From contig NZ_FMXC01000008.1 in assembly GCF_900103655.1 (NCBI RefSeq), forward strand, positions 1 through 64,000: a DNA stretch of 64,000 bases, read 5' to 3'. Below, one piece after another: positions 40,254 to 48,057 of the stretch. The DNA comes from Lactobacillus kefiranofaciens (GTDB lineage: Bacteria; Bacillota; Bacilli; Lactobacillales; Lactobacillaceae). The notes beneath the pieces are model-generated. The model searched no databases and was not told the DNA's origin. It saw nothing but the letters and a program-made list of their open reading frames with translations. The translations under genes and the position numbers were made by a program. The first letter of the stretch is position 1, and each line of letters begins with the position of its first letter.

Positions 40254-41033
40254 ATGAAATATTCAGTATTTATTTGTGATGATGATCAAAGTCAAATAAA
40301 TATTATTAGTAAATTTCTAGGAAAAGCTGAAGGAATTATTTCTGATAATTACGATATTGTTTTTGATATTGCGTCGGCAAATAATTTTGGTAATGCAAAG
40401 AAATATTTAGAATCAAATCCATATGATGGTGGTATTTATTTCTTAGATATTGAATTAGAAAAAGAAATCGGCAAAAATAATGGGTTTGACTTAGCTGAAT
40501 TGATTAAGAAGCAAGATAAAAAAGCACAAATTATTTTTATTACTACACATGCTGATCTATCTTTAATTTCTTTTGAAAGACGCTTGGGCCCAATTGACTA
40601 TATTGTTAAGCCTAAAAATGAAAATGAATACATTCAATTTCAACGACGGGTAGTTAAAACTGTAGAAATTGCAATTTCTAACTTAAAGAACTCTGACTTT
40701 GTTCAAAAAATGACTTTTCATTATAAAGTTGGTAGGCAAATTAGAAATGTAAATATTGATGATATTATTTATATTGCTACTACAGATACACCACATAAGT
40801 TGGAGATTGTTAAAATGAACGGCCGAGGACAATTCTTCGGCAGTATTAGTAAATATGCGAAAGAAAATTCATCTCTAGTAAAGATTAGTCAATCTTGTTT
40901 GGTGAATCCAAATAACATCGAATTAATTGATTTGAAAAAGTATAAAGTTACCTTTGTAAATGGTGATACAGCAGATTTCTCACTATCTGAGTATGGAAAA
41001 ATGAAAAAATTGTTCGATAAAATTAAAAATTAA
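40254..41033 (+). CDS. LytTR-family response regulator (AgrA/ComE type)
   Basis: A 259-residue regulator. The receiver has the acidic cluster Asp9-Asp10-Asp11, phospho-acceptor Asp65 in YFLDIEL, and a conserved Lys in VKPKN. The LytTR DNA-binding domain covers about residues 150-255 (HYKVGRQIRNVNIDDIIYI, QSCLVNPNNIELID). Such regulators control bacteriocin or competence genes in response to peptide pheromones. Its cognate kinase is interrupted, so signalling is probably lost or altered. No pheromone gene is recognised nearby. Confidence 0.92.
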   Translation: MKYSVFICDDDQSQINIISKFLGKAEGIISDNYDIVFDIASANNFGNAKKYLESNPYDGGIYFLDIELEKEIGKNNGFDLAELIKKQDKKAQIIFITTHADLSLISFERRLGPIDYIVKPKNENEYIQFQRRVVKTVEIAISNLKNSDFVQKMTFHYKVGRQIRNVNIDDIIYIATTDTPHKLEIVKMNGRGQFFGSISKYAKENSSLVKISQSCLVNPNNIELIDLKKYKVTFVNGDTADFSLSEYGKMKKLFDKIKN

Positions 41034-41203
41034 TTTTGATGTCAGATTTTAGTTTTTTTACGGATTTGCTATCAAGTAGGCTGTCTTTTGACAAAATGGT
41101 CTAGGGATGTAAAATCTTGCTATGATATTCATATAGGCTACTAAAGGGTAGTTAGTAACTTATGGGTATGAAATTTTGTAAGTATAAGAGGGATGTATTT
41201 AGA

Positions 41204-41849
41204 ATGAAGTTACAGAAACTGTTTACTGGTGGCATTTTTATTGGCTGGAACTGTGACCATGCTTTCAGCTACACCTAAGTTAGTAAATGCCGCATCTACT
41301 AGTTCTGCTCCTGTTGCAGCCGTCAAAAACAAGGCTAGCTTTACCAAGGAAGGCTATATCATGCGCATTCTTAATGATAAAGATGCGTCAAAGATTTATG
41401 TTGGTAAGTCCAACTACAAAAAATTAGTTAAAAATATCACGCCTTCAAAGAAAGCAAAAACTATTAGTCCTATAAAGATTCAAAAAGTTAAGTTTAGAAT
41501 AGAAAAAGTCCTTAATGTTAAGGGACGTGGTGCTGGTGCACCAGTATATTTGGTTGCTTCCAAGGATAAGAAATATTCTAGTTGGACCACTCAATCTGGT
41601 TTGCAATACTATTACTTAAATAGCAAAGCAATGAAGAATGTGAAAAAGCCACTTATGAGAATTGCTAATAGATTGAATACTAGTCTTAAGAAAGCAAACA
41701 ACAAACGTGACTTCAATGCTGCTATGAAAGCTGCAAAAAAGTTACATGGTAATCAAAGAAAGTTTGTTTTACGTTCTTTGAAACAATTAAAGAAAGATGG
41801 CTCAATGAACGTGGGTGGAACTAATCTATTAATTTTTGGTTTGCAATAA
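41204..41849 (+). pseudogene. Secreted protein with frameshift inside its signal peptide
   Basis: ATG at 41204, behind AGAGGGATG, encodes MKLQKLFTGG and then leaves frame. The frame from 41229 continues VAFLLAGTVTMLSATPKLVNAAST, a classic signal-peptide core with an A-x-A-like cleavage site, then about 180 mostly basic residues. The break is at about 41225-41232 (a base lost or gained). Alternatively translation could start at GTG 41229, giving 206 residues with a shortened signal lacking the basic n-region. Function is unknown. It sits directly downstream of the two-component system and may be its target. Confidence 0.65.
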
Positions 41850-41855
41850 AATAAA

Positions 41856-41886
41856 TAAGCTCAGCGTTTACTGGGCCTTATTTTTG
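41856..41886 (+). terminator. Terminator
   Basis: TAAGCTCAG pairs with CTGGGCCTTA (small bulge) and T5 follows. Confidence 0.75.
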
Positions 41887-41898
41887 TAAAATTTAATT

Positions 41899-42450
41899 AT
41901 GCATAAAAAACGAATAACTATCTTAATTAGTACATTTGCAATACTTGTCTTAATAGCTGGAATACTTTTTACCAAGAATTGTTGGCACAACAGTATTGTT
42001 GCTCGAATTCAAATTGTAAATATTAATTCTAAATCTAAAAAGATTTCCAATTATGATGTGCTTTCAAATAGAAAAATTAGAGAAATCCATGACTCACATG
42101 ATTTTAGTATCGCAGAAAAAATAAAAGTTGATCCTAATATATTTGGTACATATACTAAGAAAAATCAAACTCATTTAAAATTATTAAAAAAGATACCATT
42201 GTATAATCAAGAACAGCGTAGAGTTAATGATGCTAATTATTGGAAAATGATAAATAGTATTGTTCAAAACGTTCACTCTGATATTTATAAGTTGACTTTG
42301 TTTAGGGTGCATAAACATTATTATGCTTATGTTCAGATTAATCAGTAAATTTTAGATGCAGGTACTCTTTATGAATTCAATCCAAAATCAAATAATCTAA
42401 AAAAGTTGTGCGATTTGGATGGAAAAGAAATCATAAATGTTAGTCAATAA
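41899..42450 (+). pseudogene. Small membrane-anchored protein, truncated by in-frame TAA
   Basis: The frame begins MHKKRITILISTFAILVLIAG, a single N-terminal membrane helix, followed by an extracytoplasmic domain. TAA at 42346-42348 stops it after 149 residues. In the same frame 33 protein-like codons (LDAGTLYEFNPKSNNLKKLC...) continue to a second TAA at 42448-42450 followed by a terminator. This looks like a nonsense mutation. The family is not recognised. A truncated 149-residue product could still be made. Confidence 0.6.
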
Positions 42451-42453
42451 AAT

Positions 42454-42486
42454 AAAAGCTCAGCATTTGCTGGGCTTTATTTTTTG
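42454..42486 (+). terminator. Terminator (possibly bidirectional)
   Basis: AAAGCTCAGC (42455-42464) pairs with GCTGGGCTTT (42469-42478), followed by T-rich sequence. It lies between convergent genes. Confidence 0.85.
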
Positions 42487-42492
42487 CATAAT

Positions 42493-43143
42493 TTATCTTT
42501 TCACATTAATCCAGCGACCATGAACTTCAATTTTGCCATCTTTTTCTAGTTCTTTTAACTTACGGCTGAATGTCTCCGGCGTAATTCCCAAATAGCTGGC
42601 TAAGTCCTTTTTCTTCAGTTCTAATTTCACTTCATTTTTACCTTGTTCATTGGTCAAGTCATTTAGGTAAGCCAATATCCGTTCTTTGGCATCTAAAGTA
42701 TTTCTAAGCACCGAATTGTGTTCAATTGCCACTAATTTTTCACCGAAATTATTTAAAAGCTTCAATGATAAATCCGGTGTTTTTTGCAAAAGTTTTTGAA
42801 AATCAGCACGATTAATTGAACAAACCCAGGTGTCCTCCACAGCTTCAACGAAGTTTTCACTTTCGCCTTGTTTGAATAAATGTTGTTGTTCCTCAATGTC
42901 ACCTTTTTGGAGTATACCTAGCACAACTTCTTTACCATCTTTTGATAGGTTGTAGACTTTGGCCTTTCCCTGATCGATGACAATCATGCCATCTTTACCA
43001 TCGTCAGGTTGCCTAATGAGACTTCCTTTAGGAAGACTTTGCTGGTGTTCGGAGACGGTTACTAGTTTTTCTTTTAATTCAATTGGTAAATCAGTAAAAA
43101 GGGCTGCATTACTTAAACAAGCAATTGGTGAATGTTTTGTCAT
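42493..43143 (-). CDS. Crp/Fnr-family transcriptional regulator
   Basis: A 216-residue protein. The cyclic-nucleotide-binding-type beta-barrel (LPKGSLIRQPDDGKDGMIVIDQGKAKVY) is followed by a dimerisation helix and a winged-helix domain with recognition segment KDLASYLGITPETFSRKLKELEK. I prefer the ATG at 43143 because GAAAAGA lies 8-9 bases before it; another ATG is three codons upstream. It has two cysteines and no iron-sulfur cluster motif, so an Fnr-like oxygen switch of the E. coli type is not supported. It is divergent from the gene at 43299 and may regulate it. Confidence 0.9.
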   Translation of the reverse strand: MTKHSPIACLSNAALFTDLPIELKEKLVTVSEHQQSLPKGSLIRQPDDGKDGMIVIDQGKAKVYNLSKDGKEVVLGILQKGDIEEQQHLFKQGESENFVEAVEDTWVCSINRADFQKLLQKTPDLSLKLLNNFGEKLVAIEHNSVLRNTLDAKERILAYLNDLTNEQGKNEVKLELKKKDLASYLGITPETFSRKLKELEKDGKIEVHGRWINVKR

Positions 43144-43298
43144 GAGAATCATCTTTTCTAAAATTCTTGATTTAAATCAATTTTATCATAATAGCTTCTT
43201 ATTATAATTAATTACGATAAGTATTGAGACAACAAATTATTACTCAAAGATTGTATGATGAATTTGAAAACATCAGAGTTTAGAAAGGATTTATCAAG

Positions 43299-43853
43299 AT
43301 GAAAAAATATATTGCTCATATTACACCATTGAATGCTGAAAAGATTGGTTGCAAGGCTCACGGCACCGCTGAATTTACTGAAGATGGCGACAAGCTTCAT
43401 GTCAAAGTAGAAATGCTCGATACTCCTAAGAATATTGAACACTGGGAACACTTCCACGGCTTTCCTGATGGTAAGGAAGCTCATGTTCCAACTATGGCTC
43501 AGGATAAAAATCATGATGGCTTCATTGATTTACCAGAAACTGAAGAAGTATCGGGTACAACCATGGTGCCATTAGATGATGCGCCGCAAGACATGAATAT
43601 CCCTCACGATGGCTATCCAGTAGCTGATGAAAACGGTCATTACGAATATGAGGTTGATATTCCGTTAGAAAAATTGCAAGCTAAGTTCAAGGACGCTTTT
43701 GGCACTGAAGATCTTCAATTAGATAAACGTGTAGTTTATGTCCACGGTGTACCAAAAGATCTTGAATTGCCTGACACTGTTGGTGGCTGCGTAATGAGTT
43801 ATGATGCTCATACAACTTTGCCAATTGCTGCTGGTAAAATTGAAAAAGCCTAA
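43299..43853 (+). CDS. Hypothetical protein with EF-hand-like loop
   Basis: A 184-residue acidic cytoplasmic protein (no signal peptide). DKNHDGFIDLPE is a 12-residue loop with EF-hand/dockerin-like spacing of metal ligands. HWEHFHGF adds a His cluster. I do not recognise the family with certainty; the order of His motifs and the C-terminal GGCVMSYDAHTTLPIA recall CHRD or superoxide-dismutase-like folds, but this is weak. It has an AGAAAGGA ribosome site and its own terminator, and is divergent from a Crp/Fnr regulator. Confidence 0.75.
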   Translation: MKKYIAHITPLNAEKIGCKAHGTAEFTEDGDKLHVKVEMLDTPKNIEHWEHFHGFPDGKEAHVPTMAQDKNHDGFIDLPETEEVSGTTMVPLDDAPQDMNIPHDGYPVADENGHYEYEVDIPLEKLQAKFKDAFGTEDLQLDKRVVYVHGVPKDLELPDTVGGCVMSYDAHTTLPIAAGKIEKA

Positions 43854-43863
43854 TAGTTAAGTA

Positions 43864-43908
43864 AATACTGTTCGTGAGTAGCTAATGCTGATGGACGGTA
43901 TTTTTTTG
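43864..43908 (+). terminator. Terminator
   Basis: AATACTGTT pairs (two wobbles) with GACGGTATT and T7 follows. Confidence 0.7.
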
Positions 43909-43993
43909 CACTCAATTGAGTGAGCTATCAGGGAAGTGTAGAATAAAAGATAATATTAATAAAATGAGCAGTTAAGAAAGAAGAGATATAGAT

Positions 43994-44197
43994 ATGAGTA
44001 AATACCATCAGCTGTGGCAATATATCAAGGATAACAAAAATGGTGACTTTGAACTTTCTTTTGATGAGATCGAGAAAGCAGCAGGATTGCCAATCGATCA
44101 TTCATTTTTGCGTTATAAAAAAGAATTGCTTGATTACGGGTTTGAAGTGAAGAAAATTTCACTCAAGAATAAGACAGTTAAGTTTCATCAGTTATAG
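43994..44197 (+). CDS. Small protein, DUF7662-like
   Basis: A 67-residue protein with the layout KYHQLWQYI...LSFDEIEKAAGLPI...DYGFEVKKISLKNKTVKFHQL, resembling the small DUF7662 family of unknown function. It starts behind AGAAAGAAGAG and lies 9 bp before a broken GyrI-like gene. Confidence 0.7.
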   Translation: MSKYHQLWQYIKDNKNGDFELSFDEIEKAAGLPIDHSFLRYKKELLDYGFEVKKISLKNKTVKFHQL

Positions 44198-44206
44198 AGG
44201 CAAAGT

Positions 44207-44704
44207 ATGGCTTACGATTTTAAAAAAGAAGAAAAGTAATTTTATCGTCCGAGTAAGAAGCCTGAATTAGTTGATGTTCCCTCGATGAAATTTCTAGCTG
44301 TTCAGGGCAAAGACAACCCTAATAGTGCAGACGGTGAATATCAATATGACCTTCAGTTGCTTTATAGCTTAGCTTATACGATTAAAATGAGCAAAAAAGG
44401 TACACATAAAATCAAAGATTATTTTGATTTCGTTGTTCCGCCATTAGAGGGCTTTTGGTGGCAAGACGGTATTGATGGCGTGGATTATAATCATAAGGAG
44501 AAGTTTAACTTCATTTCATGTATTCGAATGCCGGAGTTTGTGACTGATGATGTTTTTGATTGGGCAAAAAAGAAAGCTACGGCTAAGAAGAATTTAGATT
44601 TTAGTTCAGTTAAATTAATGACGCTGGCTGAAGGAAAATGCGTCCAAATTATGCACGTTGGTAGCTACGATGATGAACCAGCAACGATTGAGAAGATGCA
44701 CGAA
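44207..44704 (+). pseudogene. GyrI-like small-molecule-binding protein, broken at both ends
   Basis: ATG at 44207 encodes MAYDFKKEEK and then TAA at 44237-44239. The same frame continues FYRPSKKPELVDVPSMKFLAVQGKDNPN, VVPPLEGFWWQ and VQIMHVGSYDDEPATIEKMHE. These match the GyrI-like domain found alone or with AraC regulators. At about 44705 the frame runs into antisense sequence of an Rpn-type gene, so roughly the last 40 residues are missing. Two independent lesions make it non-functional. Confidence 0.8.
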
Positions 44705-45146
44705 TTGAGAATTGATCACCATAATCCTGTTTTAGTCTGTTTAAAATTTGTTCATTGCTACCGCCAAAGTCTCTTAATGCAGTAATCAGTTTTTTAATGT
44801 CAGAGATAGTAGCATTTGTAAAGCCTTTTTGTATACCTTTCTGCATACCTTTTTCTTCGGCTTCTTGTTCTTTTTCCAGCATTCTAGTTTCGTAGTCGAT
44901 CATTTTGTCCCTCCATTCTGGATCTTCGTTCATGTCCTTGATCCGTGTTTGAATTTCGTCAAAAATTTTGTTCAAGTGGACAGGCCGGTTGTTGATTAGG
45001 TCAACTAACCCCAATTCATCGGCACTTTCTCCATTGGGAATACCTTTGCCATTAATTATAATTTTTTCTAGCCCGTCCTGCAATTGCTTAGCCTTGTTGT
45101 GGTCCTCGTAAGTGTGGTAAGTATATTTGATTCGACCCTCACCTTC
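44705..45146 (-). pseudogene. C-terminal fragment of an Rpn-family nuclease
   Basis: On the minus strand, about 145 codons read KYTYHTYEDHNKAKQLQDGL, VDLINNRPVHL and EKEQEAEEKGMQKGIQKGF, ending in a helical tail LNRLKQDYGDQFS. This is the C-terminal half typical of Rpn/PD-(D/E)XK transposase-like proteins. The nuclease core is absent, replaced at 45146 by an amidohydrolase fragment on the other strand, and the 3' end abuts the GyrI remnant. Boundaries are good to about 10 bp. Confidence 0.75.
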
Positions 45147-46020
45147 TGAAGAATTTGTAGATCTGGACTGGCGGCAGAAACAAAAAGATGAGGGGAAGCT
45201 AACTTATTATGGTGGCAAACAAGAAGCTATTAAACAGGGAGTTTTTGATGATATAGATTATTGCGTTTCAGTACACGCTATTGGAGAACAATTTAAAAAT
45301 CGTACTATAGAACTTAATTGTGATTTAGCAGGCTTTAATTTTAAGTATTTTGATTTTTATGGGAAGGCAAGTCATGCGGCCTTTGCGCCAGAAGCTGGAG
45401 TTAATGCTCAAAGTATTGCCACATTGTTTACAACAGCACTTGCTATGCAGCGTCAGCAGCTTAAAGATCCTAATCGAATTCGCTTTAATCCTGTAATGAT
45501 TGGTGAAAATACTGAATCAATTAACGTAATCCCTGATCATGTCAAAATGGGTTCTGATCTAAGATTCTTTAATGTGAATTATGCTCAAACAATTATGCAG
45601 CATTTTGATAATGCGGCTAAAGGATGTGCTCTAGCATTAGGCGGGCAAGTTGAGATTAATACGCAAGTAGGCTATTTACCGCTACATTCAAATCGTGATA
45701 TGAATGCGTTGGTTAAAAAGACGTTTGAAGCGGATGATAGAATACCAGACCTAATTGATGATCGTGGCTATACGATGGCAGCTGGTGATATTGGTGACGT
45801 AGGCTTTCTGATACCCACTATTCAAATCGGTTATGGCGGCTGGAAAGGAACTATTCATGGTTCGGACTTTAAACTAATTAATCCTGAATTTGTACTAAAA
45901 ATTTTCCCAGAGTTTGTGTTTAATAGTGTACTAAATATTTCGCATAATTTAGAAAAGGTAAAGTCTTATCGACATAGTAAAGAAGAGTATTTGCAAGCTC
46001 TAGAGGGGATGGAGAAATAA
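45147..46020 (+). pseudogene. M20-family amidohydrolase, 5'-truncated
   Basis: Homologous sequence begins at SEEFVDLDWRQKQKDEGK and runs 290 codons to a natural stop. It includes the dimerisation-domain motif KASHAAFAPEAGVNA and C-terminal TMAAGDIGDVGFLIP. The first hundred or so residues, with the HxCGHD metal ligands of M20D/AbgA-B-type hydrolases, are missing. A TTG at 45127 can open the frame but encodes foreign residues. Loss of metal ligands makes it inactive. It is followed 2 bp later by DUF3100 membrane genes that normally accompany it. Confidence 0.82.
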
Positions 46021-46022
46021 TA

Positions 46023-46841
46023 ATGAAGTACATTAAAAACTATGGGCCATTAATTTTGCTGGTTCTGTTGATTGATCTAATAGCTGAAATGATTGGGATG
46101 CAAATTTTTTCATTAGGTAAAATAGAAGTTTCAATTTTGCCATTGGTGTTTGCCGTAATTTTCGCTATTTTAATTTATTTAATTCCTTGGCATCCCATTA
46201 AACGCTTATATAATGACAAGCGAGTTAAATTCGCAGGCAAATATATGATTTTAATTATGTTGCCACTAATGGCTCGCTATGGTGCTAAAGTAGCTCCTAA
46301 GATTAATGAAATCCTCTCAGTAGGCTGGGTATTTTTAGTGCACGAACTGGGTAATTTAGGGACAATTCTCTTCGGCTTGCCTGTAGCGTTGTTTTTAGGA
46401 TTAAGACAAGAAGCAATTGGTTCAACATTGGGGTTAGGCAGAGAAGGAGAGTTAGCTTATATTAGTGAAAAATATACCCTTGATTCACCAGAAGGACGAG
46501 GAGTATTAGTAATCTATTTGATTGGAACTATCTTTGGTTCAATTGTATTTTCGATTTTAGCTCCTTTATTGTTGGGAATGGGCTTTAGCTATAAGGCCGT
46601 TGCGATGAGTTCCGGCGTTGGTTCTAGCTCGATGATGACAGCTGCTTCAACGGCTTTGGCTGCGATTGTGCCCGACCATAGTGAAACTATTTTATCTTTT
46701 GCGGCCGCAAGTCAATTGTTAACAAGCTTCATTGGCACATACATTATGTATTTCTTGGCCGTGCCCTTGCAGAAATTCATGTATATTCACATCACGCATT
46801 TGTTAGATCATAAAAAAGAGGAGTATCCAGAATATGATTAG
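46023..46841 (+). CDS. DUF3100 membrane protein
   Basis: A 272-residue protein with about eight hydrophobic helices and a conserved polar block (LGLRQEAIGSTLGLGREGELAYISEKY, SSGVGSSSMMTAASTAL). DUF3100 proteins commonly neighbour M20 amidohydrolases and may transport their substrates; the actual role is unknown. Since its hydrolase partner is truncated, the module is probably broken. It overlaps the next gene by 8 bp. Confidence 0.82.
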   Translation: MKYIKNYGPLILLVLLIDLIAEMIGMQIFSLGKIEVSILPLVFAVIFAILIYLIPWHPIKRLYNDKRVKFAGKYMILIMLPLMARYGAKVAPKINEILSVGWVFLVHELGNLGTILFGLPVALFLGLRQEAIGSTLGLGREGELAYISEKYTLDSPEGRGVLVIYLIGTIFGSIVFSILAPLLLGMGFSYKAVAMSSGVGSSSMMTAASTALAAIVPDHSETILSFAAASQLLTSFIGTYIMYFLAVPLQKFMYIHITHLLDHKKEEYPEYD

Positions 46842-47325
46842 AGAGAATAACTTTTTTAAATTGGGTCGCGATGCATTAATTTTAGCATTAAGCGTTAGTT
46901 TAGTACTTTTTGTTCAATGGATAAAGTTATTGAAAAATTCGAAAAGTACGCCTATTACAACGGATACTTTCATTGGATTAGGTCTATTATGGTTGTTTTC
47001 TCTTTTGGGGATTATCATTAGCATGTTAATGAAAAGAATGCCTTGGAAGATTGTTCAAGGTTTTCCGATTCTAGGTTGGGTTTCAATTGTATCGTTAATT
47101 TTTTGTTTAATCAGTTCGTATTGCGTTAGAGTAATTAATGCCGTTGACTTTTTATCTTTGACTACTTCGGTATTAGCTTTTGCAGGCATTTCCGTCACTT
47201 ATCAATTGAAGGATTTAAGTAAAATCTCTTGGAAGATTTTGATAGTTGCTTTATTTGTATTCTTCGGGATGTACTTCATGGATGCTCTAATATCACAGAT
47301 TGCCCTTAATTTAAGTGGAAAATAA
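46834..47325 (+). CDS. Small membrane protein, DUF3100 partner
   Basis: A 163-residue protein with about four membrane helices (ALILALSVSLVLFVQW, IGLGLLWLFSLLGIIISMLM, LGWVSIVSLIFCLISSY and a C-terminal pair). It overlaps the DUF3100 gene by 8 bp, so the two are coupled and probably form one membrane complex. The family is not otherwise recognised. A terminator follows. Confidence 0.75.
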   Translation: MIRENNFFKLGRDALILALSVSLVLFVQWIKLLKNSKSTPITTDTFIGLGLLWLFSLLGIIISMLMKRMPWKIVQGFPILGWVSIVSLIFCLISSYCVRVINAVDFLSLTTSVLAFAGISVTYQLKDLSKISWKILIVALFVFFGMYFMDALISQIALNLSGK

Positions 47326-47331
47326 ACAAGA

Positions 47332-47362
47332 GACTAGATTCTACATGGAGTCTAGCCTCTTT
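47332..47362 (+). terminator. Terminator of the DUF3100 operon
   Basis: GAGACTAGA pairs with TCTAGCCTC (one mismatch), followed by TTTC. Confidence 0.55.
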
Positions 47363-47395
47363 CTTTGACTTACTGAGGTTAATTTTCTATTAATA

Positions 47396-47422
47396 TAAAA
47401 AAGCCACGAGCTATTCTCGTGA
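47396..47422 (-). terminator. Terminator of hup
   Basis: On the minus strand GTCACGAG and CTCGTGGC form the stem, followed by T6. Confidence 0.85.
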
Positions 47423-47441
47423 CTTCTTTAAGTAAAACAAA

Positions 47442-47726
47442 TTACTTGTTAACTTCAGCCTTGAAAGTCTTACCTGGCTTGAATGCTGGAACGTTAGTTG
47501 CAGCGATTTCAATTTCTTTGCCAGTTTGTGGGTTGCGACCCTTACGAGCAGCACGGTGACGAAGTTCAAAAGCACCGAAACCAACCATTTGAACCTTGTT
47601 GCCTTCAGCAACGTTGCTCTTAACAGTTTCGATGTAAGCGTCTAAGACCTTGTTGATGTCGCTCTTAGTAGCATCAGTCTTTTCAGCAATTTGGTCTACT
47701 AATTGTTTCTTAGAAATAGTTTCCAT
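47442..47726 (-). CDS. hup: HU-type DNA-binding protein
   Basis: A 94-residue nucleoid protein. Family signatures are visible: GFGAFELRHRAARKGRNPQT with the DNA-wrapping arm, VPAFKPGKTFKAEV and an N-terminal helix pair. It starts at METISKK behind AAGAGGT; an earlier ATG in frame adds seven residues and lacks a ribosome site. Codon use is strongly biased, as for an abundant protein. Confidence 0.95.
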   Translation of the reverse strand: METISKKQLVDQIAEKTDATKSDINKVLDAYIETVKSNVAEGNKVQMVGFGAFELRHRAARKGRNPQTGKEIEIAATNVPAFKPGKTFKAEVNK

Positions 47727-48057
47727 GAAATATACCTCTTGTCTCATAAAAAATAGGGAGTCTGATTCATCGAAACAAGGCGATATTCGCCTCGTATCAA
47801 TAAAGACCAGTATCTAGGTTAACAGAAAAAGCCTCTACTTAAAAGTATAAAGTTACTAATTTAACAAAGAAATAATTTTTCATGGAAAGAGTCTAAATCT
47901 TAATCGCTGTAGACTTAAGGGGGTTTGATTTTGAATTAGTCATGTCTGCAATACCACAATTCATCTCTAACTACAAGATGTTGTATCTAAAATTATTTGT
48001 GCTACAATTCTTAGTGCTTTGAATTTTAGAATTTAGTTTTTGGAGGAATGTCTTTTG
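47727..48057. other. Intergenic region between divergent hup and the lipoprotein gene
   Basis: No gene is seen in these 331 bases. A TATACT-like -10 for hup lies on the minus strand at 47844-47849. A small hairpin AGGCG/CGCCT (47778-47792) would fall in the hup 5' leader. A GGAGG ribosome site near 48041 serves the lipoprotein gene. Confidence 0.6.

Noticed and set aside
47860-48000. Possible small RNA between hup and the lipoprotein gene
   Set aside because: No clear promoter-plus-terminator pair is visible; the region has no strong hairpin with a T tract.
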